Of a stretch of DNA of 64,000 bases, positions 34,542 through 42,511 are shown piece by piece. Below the pieces are notes generated by a model. It was not told where the DNA came from and did no database searches. It saw nothing but the letters and a program-made list of their open reading frames with translations. The stretch is from assembly GCF_014982715.1 (NCBI RefSeq), contig NZ_JADCJY010000001.1, positions 1,922,001-1,986,000 on the forward strand. Reading direction: 5' to 3'. Each line of letters begins with the position of its first letter. Position 1 is the first letter of the stretch. Position numbers and translations under genes: made by a program. This DNA is from Gallalistipes aquisgranensis. GTDB taxonomy: Bacteria; Bacteroidota; Bacteroidia; Bacteroidales; Rikenellaceae.

Positions 34542-34958
34542 TCAGAAAGGCAGGTCGTCCACCGTGTCCTCCTTGTAGGTTCCTCCGTCGGAGGCGCTCT
34601 CCAGCGGTGGCAGGTCACGCACGGGAGCGGCGGCAGGCGCATCCGCCGCAGCCCACGGAGCGGGCGAACCCGCCGGGGCGGCCGGCTCGGCGCCTTTGCG
34701 CATCACCTTCCATGCCTGCAGCGAAGTGTACCACTTGTTGTTGAACTCGCGCGACTCCACGTTCACCGAGAGCGTGTAGGCATCGCCCGGTTTCATCGAA
34801 GCCACCTCCTGAGCCCGGTCGCCCCAGAAGGTGATGCAGACCTTGCGGTTGAAATCGTTGGGTTGGTCGAAAACGACCTCCTGACGCACCCACTCTCCTT
34901 TGGCGCTCACGCCGCGGACGGGCTCCAGCACTTTGAAAACAACGACATCCAGTTCCAT
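34542..34958 (-). CDS. DUF3127 protein with an SSB-like C-terminal tip
   Basis: A 138-residue protein. The N-terminal ~90 residues are an OB-like DUF3127 domain (MELDVVVFKVLEPV, WVRQEVVFDQP, KVCITFWGDRAQEV, LQAWKV). A Pro/Ala-rich linker follows and the protein ends in DTVDDLPF, an acidic-plus-hydrophobic tip like that by which SSB recruits repair enzymes. It could therefore be an accessory single-strand-binding protein. Located between the esterase and the cyclophilin genes with short spacers. Confidence 0.72.
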   Translation of the reverse strand: MELDVVVFKVLEPVRGVSAKGEWVRQEVVFDQPNDFNRKVCITFWGDRAQEVASMKPGDAYTLSVNVESREFNNKWYTSLQAWKVMRKGAEPAAPAGSPAPWAAADAPAAAPVRDLPPLESASDGGTYKEDTVDDLPF

Positions 34959-34987
34959 ATCTTCCGTTCTTTTTTCCGTTTTCGTTA

Positions 34988-35425
34988 CTACTCTTCCACG
35001 ATTTTGATACTCAGGATCAGATCGCCTTGGCGGATCGCGTCGATCACGTCGAGCCCCTCCACCACCTTGCCGAACGCCGTGTGCACGCCGTCCAGATGGG
35101 CCGTATTCTGACGGTTGTGGCAGATGAAGAACTGCGACCCGCCCGTGTCCTTGCCCCGGTGGGCCATCGACAGCACGCCCCGGTCGTGGTACTGGCGGGG
35201 AGCCGACGTCTCGCACTTGATCGTATAGCCGGGACCGCCGGCACCGGTACCCAGCGGGCAACCGCCCTGGATCACGAAATCCGGAATGACCCGGTGGAAA
35301 GTCAGTCCGTCGTAAAAACCGCTTTCGGCCAGTTTCACGAAATTGGCCACGGTGCCGGGCGTCTCCTTCTCGTAGAGCTCGGCCTTCATGTCACCCTTCT
35401 CGGTGCTTATCAACGCATATTTCAT
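34988..35425 (-). CDS. cytoplasmic cyclophilin-type peptidyl-prolyl isomerase
   Basis: A 145-residue cyclophilin: [30 protein letters not shown] with the catalytic Arg, [25 protein letters not shown] and [12 protein letters not shown]. There is no signal peptide, so it is cytoplasmic. It isomerises Xaa-Pro bonds during folding. First gene of the operon with DUF3127 and the esterase. Confidence 0.92.
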   Translation of the reverse strand: MKYALISTEKGDMKAELYEKETPGTVANFVKLAESGFYDGLTFHRVIPDFVIQGGCPLGTGAGGPGYTIKCETSAPRQYHDRGVLSMAHRGKDTGGSQFFICHNRQNTAHLDGVHTAFGKVVEGLDVIDAIRQGDLILSIKIVEE

Positions 35426-35488
35426 AGTTCGGATTCAAAAAAATTCATACAATCGGTTACAATACACAAAGGTAACAAAAAAACGCAC

Positions 35489-35520
35489 AAAAAAGACGGC
35501 GACCCCGAAAGATCGCCGTC
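35489..35520 (-). terminator. terminator of the FKBP gene
   Basis: Minus strand: 8-bp stem GACGGCGA/TCGCCGTC (arms 35495-35502/35513-35520) followed by TTTTTT, 25 nt after the stop codon. Confidence 0.8.
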
Positions 35521-35544
35521 CGTTTTTCCGGTTCAGGGCTCCGA

Positions 35545-36237
35545 CTACTTCTTGTCGGCCTTTTTCTCCTCTGCAGGACCGGGCATCACGTCGAAGAGCT
35601 CCACTTCGAACACCAGCGCCTGGTTCGGGCCGATGCTCTGGGGTGCCTGTTCGCCATAGGCCAGGTCGGCGGGAATCCACAGTTTGATCTTACCGCCCTT
35701 GCCGACGAGCTTCAGACCCTCGCCCCATCCCTTGATCACGCGGTTCAGCGCGAACTCGGCCGTGTCGCCGCGGTCGTAGGAAGAGTCGAACACCTTGCCG
35801 TCCTTCAACTCGCCCTTGTACATCACGCGCACGGTATCGCTGTCGCCGGTAGCCTTCACGTCGCTTCCCGGGGTGATGATCTCATAAAGCAGACCGCTCT
35901 CGGTCTTCTGGATGTTCTTGTTCTCCTTCTCTACCTTGGCCAGGAACTCTTCGGACTCCTTCTTGGCCTTGGCGGGCTTACGCACGGTGAAATACTCGCG
36001 CAGGAACGCGTAGGAAGCCTCCTGGTCCAGTTTGGACTTATTTTTCAGCACGTCCTTGATGGCGGCCGACACCACGTCGATGTTCAGCGTGCTGTCCACG
36101 TTCTTGATGTAGGAACCCAGGTCCACGCCGATCGCATAGGCCAGCGAATCCTGCTCCGATTTCAGCGAACCGGAACCCGAGTTGCAAGCGCTGAAAATCA
36201 CAGCCGTTGCCCCCAGAAGAATAAAGATCTTTTTCAT
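35545..36237 (-). CDS. FKBP-type peptidyl-prolyl isomerase lipoprotein
   Basis: A 230-residue protein with a lipoprotein signal (VIFSAC, Cys18). Residues ~25-110 form the helical dimerisation part seen in FkpA/Mip-like proteins (SLAYAIGVDLGSYI). The C-terminal ~110 residues are the FKBP domain (VRVMYKGELKDGKVFDSSYD, IKGWGEGLKLVGKGGKIKLW, LAYGEQAPQSIGPN). It probably acts as a periplasmic or outer-membrane chaperone and isomerase. A Lys-rich C-terminus follows. Confidence 0.92.
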   Translation of the reverse strand: MKKIFILLGATAVIFSACNSGSGSLKSEQDSLAYAIGVDLGSYIKNVDSTLNIDVVSAAIKDVLKNKSKLDQEASYAFLREYFTVRKPAKAKKESEEFLAKVEKENKNIQKTESGLLYEIITPGSDVKATGDSDTVRVMYKGELKDGKVFDSSYDRGDTAEFALNRVIKGWGEGLKLVGKGGKIKLWIPADLAYGEQAPQSIGPNQALVFEVELFDVMPGPAEEKKADKK

Positions 36238-36331
36238 TTGGAATGGTTTATTTTAATTAATAATCGGTTTTCCCCGCATAATAGGTGCAAACATAATCAT
36301 TTATGACGAATTTCGCTCCATTTTCCGCCAT

Positions 36332-37705
36332 TTATTTTGCGACCGGGCCCGTTTTGCCGCCGGGCCGGTCCTTTTTCGCCAGCAGGCCTATCACGACCGC
36401 TCCCAGCAGCGCGGCGCAAAGCGAAGCCGCCAGCACGGCGATCTTGCCCGGAGCCACGAACGGCGTCCCACCGAAAGCCAGGTTGTCGATGAAAATCGAC
36501 ATCGTGAACCCGATGCCTCCCAGACAGGCCACGCCCCAGAGCACCCGCCAGCCCGACTCCTTCGGCATCACGGCCACCCCGGTCCGGATGGCGATCCAGC
36601 TGGCCAGCACGATCCCCAGCGGCTTGCCGGCCACCAGCCCCCAGAAAATACCCGCCCCCATCGTCGTCCCGAAAATCTGCAGGTCGGAGAACGATTCGAG
36701 CGACACGCCCGCATTGGCCAGCGCGAACACGGGCATGATGAGGAAATTGACCACGGGCGTCAACGCATGTTCGAGCCGCTGCATGGGGCTGATCGCCTCA
36801 CCCGCGATGCGGCGCAGGGCATACAGGTCGTGGAACTGCCGGTGGTTGGAGAGCACCTCCACCCCTTCGCGGTCGTTATGCCGGAAATTCTCCAGCAGGA
36901 AGCGCGACTTGTAGAGGAAATATTTCCGGCCGTAGCGGGGATCGGACGGAAGCGTCATGGCGATCAGCACCCCCGCGATCGTGGCATGGATGCCCGAATG
37001 AAGGAAAAGCACCCATAGCAACAGGCTGGGAATCATATAATAGCGCATCCGGTAGACCCGGAAACGGTTGAGCAGCACCAGCAGCAGGAATACGCAGGCG
37101 GCCGCAGCCAGCGCGGCGAAATTGATCTCCGCCGTGTAAAAAAGGGCGATCACCAGAATAGCCCCCAGGTCGTCCACGATCGCCAGCGCCGTCAGGAATA
37201 TCTTCATCGAGACGGGCACCCGGCTGCCCAGCAGCGACAGCACGCCGATGGCGAAGGCGATGTCCGTCGCCATCGGGACACCCCATCCGGCGACATAGGG
37301 CGTTCCCCGGTTGATCACGGCATAGATCAGCGCCGGAACGACCATGCCTCCCACCGCCGCGGCCACGGGCAGGGCAGCCTGCCGCACGCTGGCCAGCTGC
37401 CCGGCGATGATCTCCCGTTTGATCTCCAGTCCCACCACGAAGAAGAAGACCGCCATCAGTCCGTCGTTGATCCACTCCTCCACCGTGTGCGAAAGGGCGA
37501 AGCCGTCGAACCCCACGGTCAGCCTCGACGACAGCACGTGGTGGTAGGCCTCCCTCGTGGCATCGAGATTGGCCAGCACCAGCGCCACCGCGGCAAAGAT
37601 CACCAACACCACGCCGCCGGCCCAGAGACTGCTCATGAAATAGTCCCTGCGTCTGTTCCACAGATAAAAAGCGCGCCTGCGGCGGAAACTCACCTCTCTT
37701 GCCAT
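36332..37705 (-). CDS. nhaA: Na+/H+ antiporter NhaA
   Basis: A 457-residue polytopic protein with ~12 helices. It has the conserved MAVFFFVVGLEIKREI, GWGVPMATDIAFAIGVL and the ion-binding Asp pair in LTALAIVDDLGAI. NhaA exchanges 2 H+ for one Na+ and controls pH and sodium. The cytoplasmic loop around residues 260-320 is longer than in E. coli NhaA, as in other Bacteroidota members. It starts 8 nt after the agmatinase-like gene, so they form one transcript. Confidence 0.94.
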   Translation of the reverse strand: MAREVSFRRRRAFYLWNRRRDYFMSSLWAGGVVLVIFAAVALVLANLDATREAYHHVLSSRLTVGFDGFALSHTVEEWINDGLMAVFFFVVGLEIKREIIAGQLASVRQAALPVAAAVGGMVVPALIYAVINRGTPYVAGWGVPMATDIAFAIGVLSLLGSRVPVSMKIFLTALAIVDDLGAILVIALFYTAEINFAALAAAACVFLLLVLLNRFRVYRMRYYMIPSLLLWVLFLHSGIHATIAGVLIAMTLPSDPRYGRKYFLYKSRFLLENFRHNDREGVEVLSNHRQFHDLYALRRIAGEAISPMQRLEHALTPVVNFLIMPVFALANAGVSLESFSDLQIFGTTMGAGIFWGLVAGKPLGIVLASWIAIRTGVAVMPKESGWRVLWGVACLGGIGFTMSIFIDNLAFGGTPFVAPGKIAVLAASLCAALLGAVVIGLLAKKDRPGGKTGPVAK

Positions 37706-37713
37706 ATCACACG

Positions 37714-38775
37714 TTATTTCGGATTGCTCTTCAGCGTAAAGTTACAGAGTTTGTACAGGACGCGGGCCCCCACGTTGGCATCCCATTCGTTCTCGTGGTC
37801 GGCGGCGGGAGCCACCTCGCACAGATCGAACCCGACGATCCGGCGTCCGGAAGCGACCACGGCATCCAGCAGGAAGACCGCCTCGTGGAACGACAGCCCC
37901 CCGGCCACGGGCGTCCCCGTGTGCGGACAGAGTTCGGGCGAAAGGCCGTCTATGTCGAAACTGACATAGACCTTCGCCGGCAGGCTCTCCGCGATCCGGG
38001 CGCACTGTTCCCGCCAGGTCATCCCGCCGAAACGGTTCCGGGCCAGCAGGTAGTCGTCGAACGACACCACGCGGGAATCGCTCCCGGCCAGCGCCTCTTC
38101 CCCGTCGCAGAAGTCCCGCACGGCCACCTGCACCAGCCGCTCCACTCCGGGCACCTCTTTCAGCACGTTGTACATGATCGAGGCATGGGAATAGTCGAAC
38201 CCTTCGTACCCGGCCCGCAGGTCGCGGTGCGCATCCACGTGCAGAACGCCCAGCGCCCCCTCCCGTTCGGCCAGCGCCCGCACGAAGCCCAGCGGCGTAC
38301 TGTGGTCTCCTCCCACGAGCCCGACCAGGCGGCCCCGGTCGAGCCACGAGGAGGCTTCTCCGTAGACCCGGTCGTTCAGCCAGCGCGACCCCTCGTTGAT
38401 CCGGGCGATCTTCCGTTTCACATATTCATCGCCCGTCGAACCGCCCGATTCCAGATGCGACATCACCTTCTGGGCGTCGCCGCGCAGGAAAATGCTCCGC
38501 TCCTGGATCGAGTAGTCGATCCCCACGGTCCCGATCCCCTCCCTCCATCCGCCGGGATGGAAGCCGTCGTAGAGATCGAGCTGCGAGGAGGCGCCGATGA
38601 TCGCATCGGGCCCGAAAGCCGCCCCGCCCCCGTAGGATGCCGTCACGTCCCACGGCACGGAGAGCAGCACCAGCCGCGACTCCTCCGCCGTGCAGGGCAG
38701 ACCGAAGTAGTTTCCATTGTCGAGTCCCGTTCCGTCGGGATCAAAATCTTTCATCTCCATAAAAGAGCTCTGCAT
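37714..38775 (-). CDS. agmatinase/arginase (ureohydrolase) family enzyme
   Basis: A 353-residue ureohydrolase. The manganese-binding motifs are present: GGDHSTPLG, HVDAHRDLR and SFDIDGLSPELCPHTGTP. An N-terminal extension of ~45 residues is typical of Bacteroidota members. These proteins are usually annotated as agmatinase (agmatine to putrescine and urea), but arginase or formimidoylglutamase activity is not excluded. A TACTTTTG box lies upstream (minus strand). Linked with nhaA. Confidence 0.83.
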   Translation of the reverse strand: MQSSFMEMKDFDPDGTGLDNGNYFGLPCTAEESRLVLLSVPWDVTASYGGGAAFGPDAIIGASSQLDLYDGFHPGGWREGIGTVGIDYSIQERSIFLRGDAQKVMSHLESGGSTGDEYVKRKIARINEGSRWLNDRVYGEASSWLDRGRLVGLVGGDHSTPLGFVRALAEREGALGVLHVDAHRDLRAGYEGFDYSHASIMYNVLKEVPGVERLVQVAVRDFCDGEEALAGSDSRVVSFDDYLLARNRFGGMTWREQCARIAESLPAKVYVSFDIDGLSPELCPHTGTPVAGGLSFHEAVFLLDAVVASGRRIVGFDLCEVAPAADHENEWDANVGARVLYKLCNFTLKSNPK

Positions 38776-39070
38776 AAAATATACCTCTTCGCCCGCAAAA
38801 GTAATAAAAATACGATTCCGACGCAGCCCGTATCCGATACGGCGTTCCGGAACCGCCCACTCTGAAACCGTTCATTTAACTTCACCGAATACCTGGAAGG
38901 CCCCACGCCACAATACGGATCGGAAAAAATTTACGACAATAAAGATTCACAATACCGTTTTTTTTCGTAATATTGTCTTATTCCGTAGCGCCAACGACGT
39001 CCAAACACACCGATTTACAATCCATACCAAACCCCAATAGCGATCACCGCGATAAACCGACCTGAAACAC

Positions 39071-40042
39071 ATGAAAGGAAATCTTATCGGCCTGGATATA
39101 GGAGGCACGAAATGCGCTGTCATATACGGCCAGTTCAACGGTCAGGATATGAAATTAGTGGACAAAACGATCTTTGCCACGACCCATGTCAACGAAACCA
39201 TCGAAAACCTGATGCGAGAGACCGAAGCGCTGATGCAAAGACACGACCTGGATAAAACGAACGTCCGGGCAATCGGAATCAGTTGCGGAGGACCTCTGGA
39301 CAGTAAAAACGGAGTGGTAATGTCTCCCCCCAACCTGCCCGGCTGGGACAACATTCCCATTACCCGGTTAGTGGAGGAACGCCTCGGTATCCCCTGTGCG
39401 ATTCAGAACGACGCCAACGCCTGTGCCCTGGCCGAATGGAAATTCGGCGCAGGTCATAACTGCCGCAACATGATTTTCCTCACCTACGGTACCGGATTGG
39501 GGGCAGGACTTATCATAGACGGGAAACTATACACCGGGACCAACGACAATGCGGGTGAGGCGGGACACATCAGACTGGCTGAATTCGGCCCGGTCGGATA
39601 CGGAAAGTCTGGATCGTTCGAAGGTTTTTGCAGCGGAGGAGGCATCGCGCAATTGGCCCGCGACTACGTATCGGAAAGATATCAGATGGGGCAAAAAGTC
39701 CCATGGTGTCCGTCGGACGACATTCCTCGTCTGACAGCGAAAAAGGTAGCGGAAGCAGCGGCGGAAGGCCACGAACTGGCACTGAAAATTTACAGGACTT
39801 CTGCCCGTTTCATGGGAAAAGGGCTCTCCATTCTGATCGACTTGTTAAATCCCGAAATCATCGTACTGGGAAGCATATACAGCCGGAATGAAACGATGCT
39901 CAAACCGTTTATCGAAGAAGTCATCCGGGAAGAGGCGCTGCCGTTAGCCGCAAATGTCTGTTCGATCAAAGCCGCCGAACTGGGAGAGAACGTAGGCGAC
40001 TATGCGGCGCTTTCGGTCGCTTTCAATTCTCTGCACAATTAA
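39071..40042 (+). CDS. ROK-family sugar kinase
   Basis: A 323-residue protein. ATP site IGLDIGGTKCAVIYG, the substrate region NDANACALAEWKFG and TYGTGLGAGLIIDG, and the ENVGDYAAL end are typical ROK features. At the usual zinc site (CxCGxxGCxE) this protein has GYGKSGSFEGFCSGGG, so the first two Cys are gone. It probably phosphorylates glucose, N-acetylglucosamine or N-acetylmannosamine. Upstream (38776-39070) is AT-rich and may hold the promoter. Confidence 0.82.
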   Translation: MKGNLIGLDIGGTKCAVIYGQFNGQDMKLVDKTIFATTHVNETIENLMRETEALMQRHDLDKTNVRAIGISCGGPLDSKNGVVMSPPNLPGWDNIPITRLVEERLGIPCAIQNDANACALAEWKFGAGHNCRNMIFLTYGTGLGAGLIIDGKLYTGTNDNAGEAGHIRLAEFGPVGYGKSGSFEGFCSGGGIAQLARDYVSERYQMGQKVPWCPSDDIPRLTAKKVAEAAAEGHELALKIYRTSARFMGKGLSILIDLLNPEIIVLGSIYSRNETMLKPFIEEVIREEALPLAANVCSIKAAELGENVGDYAALSVAFNSLHN

Positions 40043-40231
40043 ACCTCCGGCAACAACCAGGACAGTTTCAGACAATTATAAATAAAAACTATAATTCCAG
40101 AAAAAACTATAAGAAATATCACAATACAACGCCTTCCGGAAACGTTTTATAGGCGAATCTTTAATATAGTTGCGACAACATAGGTTAAAGATTTTTTAGT
40201 TTTTTTCATAATCAATACATTAAGTTGGGTG

Positions 40232-40267
40232 CTTCCGCCGCGGGTTTTCCGCGGCGGAAGTTTTTTT
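40232..40267 (+). terminator. terminator before pdxB
   Basis: Perfect 12-bp GC stem (40232-40243/40249-40260) with a GTTTT-type loop, followed by seven T. It lies 190 nt after the ROK stop, preceded by AT-rich DNA with no gene that I can support (40043-40231, which also has an AATTATA/TATAATT inverted repeat at 40074-40096). Confidence 0.85.
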
Positions 40268-40293
40268 GTGGTACGGAATCTGTTTTTAATCGC

Positions 40294-40301
40294 TATCTTT
40301 G
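40294..40301 (+). promoter_or_regulatory. pdxB -7 box 5 nt before the start codon
   Basis: TATCTTTG with ATG at 40307. Transcription probably starts at or next to the ATG. Confidence 0.55.
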
Positions 40302-40306
40302 AGCGT

Positions 40307-41392
40307 ATGAAAATCGTAGCGGATCGGGACATACCCTTCCTGAGGGGGATTCTGGAACCTTATGCGGATGTGGTCTACCTGCCGGGAGCGGCCATCTCCG
40401 CCCGGGATGCAGCCGATGCCGACGCGCTGATCGTCCGGACACGGACACGGTGCGACCGGACGCTGCTGGAGGGTTCGCGGGTGCGCTTCATCGGCACGGC
40501 CACCATCGGGTTCGACCACATCGACCGGACCTACTGCGACGCGCACGGCATCGCCGTGGAAACGGCCGCCGGATGCAATGCCCGCGGCGTACTCCAGTGG
40601 GTCGCCGCCGTCCTGGCCTTCGCCGCCCGGCGGGAGGGCTGGTCCCCGGAGGAGAAGACGCTGGGCGTCGTGGGAGTCGGCCATGTCGGATCGCTCGTGG
40701 CCGGATACGCCCGCAGATGGGGGTTCCGCGTATTGTGCTGCGATCCGCCCCGGCAGCGGGAAGCATCCTCCGGAGACACCGGATACGCCCCGGGCGATCC
40801 GCTCTCCCCGGCCGGTTTCGTCCCGGCGGAACGGATCGCGGAGGAAGCCGACATCGTCACGTTCCACGTCCCGCTGACCCGCACGGGAGCGGACACCACG
40901 TTCCACATGGCCGACAGCGGATTTCTCGCCCGGATGAAGAGCGGGGCCCTGCTCCTCAACTCCTCGCGGGGCGAGGTCGTGGACGGGGAAGCCCTGCGGG
41001 AGGCCCTGATCCGGGACGAGGGACTCCCGGCCGAGGAACGGCTCCGCTGCGCGATCGACACCTGGGAACACGAACCGGCCATCGACCGCGCCCTGCTCCG
41101 CCGGGCCCTGCTGGCCACGCCCCACATCGCCGGTTACTCGCGGCAGGGGAAGGCCAACGCCGCCTCGATGATCGTCCGCGCCCTCGCCCGCCGCTACGGA
41201 TTTCCGCTCTCCGACTGGTATCCTTCGGCCGAAGTCACGCCCTGCGCCGCCCGTCCCATCGGCTGGGAGGAGCTACTCGGCACGATCGGGGACCGTTTCG
41301 ACATCGGGGCCCAGAGCCGGGCCCTGAAAAGCGCCCCGCAGGAGTTCGAGGCGATGCGCGACCACTATCGCTACCGCGAAGAATATTTTTAG
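40307..41392 (+). CDS. pdxB: 4-phosphoerythronate dehydrogenase
   Basis: A 361-residue D-2-hydroxyacid dehydrogenase of the PdxB branch: IVADRDIPFLRGIL at the start, GTATIGFDHID, AAGCNARGVLQWVAA, Rossmann motif VVGVGHVGSLV, and the catalytic H-E pair (SSRGEVVD; TPHIAGYS), plus a C-terminal dimerisation domain (DUF3410-like). It oxidises 4-phosphoerythronate in the pyridoxal-phosphate pathway. The upstream Met at 40229 would run through the terminator and is rejected. The length fits PdxB (~380), longer than other family members. Confidence 0.9.
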   Translation: MKIVADRDIPFLRGILEPYADVVYLPGAAISARDAADADALIVRTRTRCDRTLLEGSRVRFIGTATIGFDHIDRTYCDAHGIAVETAAGCNARGVLQWVAAVLAFAARREGWSPEEKTLGVVGVGHVGSLVAGYARRWGFRVLCCDPPRQREASSGDTGYAPGDPLSPAGFVPAERIAEEADIVTFHVPLTRTGADTTFHMADSGFLARMKSGALLLNSSRGEVVDGEALREALIRDEGLPAEERLRCAIDTWEHEPAIDRALLRRALLATPHIAGYSRQGKANAASMIVRALARRYGFPLSDWYPSAEVTPCAARPIGWEELLGTIGDRFDIGAQSRALKSAPQEFEAMRDHYRYREEYF

Positions 41393-41403
41393 GGAATAAC
41401 TCC

Positions 41404-41411
41404 TATCTTTG
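41404..41411 (+). promoter_or_regulatory. pyrD -7 box
   Basis: TATCTTTG, 26 nt before ATG at 41438, directly after the pdxB stop. Confidence 0.5.
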
Positions 41412-41437
41412 CGGCAGTCAACACTCAAGATTCCGAT

Positions 41438-42499
41438 ATGTACCGACACATTCTACGACCGATTCTTTTTCTGATCTCCCCGGAACGCATCCACCGCATC
41501 ATCGTGGCGATGCTGAGACTGTGCCACTACCTTCCCGGCAGCCGGGCCCTGCTGCGGGCCTGCTTCGCCTGCCGCCACCCGTCGCTGGAGCGGGAAGTGT
41601 TCGGCATGAGGTTTCCCAACCCCGTGGGGCTGGCTGCCGGATTCGACAAGAACGGCGAAGTCTACCGCGAAATCTCAGCGCTGGGTTTCGGATTCGTGGA
41701 GGTGGGCACCGTCACCCCCAAGCCCCAGCCGGGCAATCCGCGGCCCCGCCTCTTCCGTCTGCCGGAAGACCGGGCGCTCATCAACCGCATGGGTTTCAAC
41801 AACCACGGCATGGAGAACATGGTGCGCAACCTGCGCAACCGAAGGCCCGGCCTCATCATCGGCGGCAACCTGGGAAAAAATACGCTGACCCCCAATGAGG
41901 AGGCCGCCGCCGACTATCTGAAGCTCTTCCGCAGCCTCTATCAGTACGTGGACTACTTCGTAGTAAACGTCAGCTGCCCGAACATCGCCAAACTGGGTTC
42001 GCTGCAGGACAAGGAACACCTGCGGGAGATACTCGACGGACTGCTGGAGTTCCGGCGGGGCCAGAACCAGTACCGGCCGATCCTGCTCAAGATTTCGCCC
42101 GACCTGACCACCCCGCAGCTCGACGATGCGATCGGCGTGCTGGTCGAAACGGGCCTCGACGGCATCGTGGCGACCAATACCACCACCTCGCGCGAGGGGC
42201 TCTCGACCGATCTCAAAACCGTGGCCGCAATCGGCAACGGAGGACTGAGCGGAGCACCGCTCACCGAACGGGCGCTGGAGATGGTGCGCTACATCCACAC
42301 CAGGACCGAAGGCCGCTACCCGATCATCGGCGTGGGCGGCATCATGACGCCCGAGGACGCCCGACGCATGCTGGAGGCGGGAGCGAGCCTCGTGGAGGTC
42401 TACACGGGATTCATCTACAACGGCCCCGGTTTCGTGAAAAAAATATGCAAACACCTGAAAGCCTCTTCCGGAACGCAGGGAAACCGTAATGTAAAGTAA
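41438..42499 (+). CDS. pyrD: dihydroorotate dehydrogenase (quinone), class 2
   Basis: A 353-residue class 2 enzyme. An N-terminal amphipathic helix region (YRHILRPILFLISPERIHR) for membrane association distinguishes it from class 1. FMN-barrel motifs: GLAAGFDKNGE, GTVTPKPQPGNPRPR, GFNNHG, catalytic Ser in VNVSCPN, and IGVGGIMTPEDA. It oxidises dihydroorotate and passes electrons to menaquinone. Separated from cinA by 12 nt, so co-transcribed. Confidence 0.95.
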   Translation: MYRHILRPILFLISPERIHRIIVAMLRLCHYLPGSRALLRACFACRHPSLEREVFGMRFPNPVGLAAGFDKNGEVYREISALGFGFVEVGTVTPKPQPGNPRPRLFRLPEDRALINRMGFNNHGMENMVRNLRNRRPGLIIGGNLGKNTLTPNEEAAADYLKLFRSLYQYVDYFVVNVSCPNIAKLGSLQDKEHLREILDGLLEFRRGQNQYRPILLKISPDLTTPQLDDAIGVLVETGLDGIVATNTTTSREGLSTDLKTVAAIGNGGLSGAPLTERALEMVRYIHTRTEGRYPIIGVGGIMTPEDARRMLEAGASLVEVYTGFIYNGPGFVKKICKHLKASSGTQGNRNVK

Positions 42500-42511
42500 A
42501 CACGGCAGGAT

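Noticed and set aside
34959-35261. N-terminal extension of the DUF3127 protein
   Set aside because: It would overlap the cyclophilin gene in another frame; the DUF3127 family starts at MELDVVVF.
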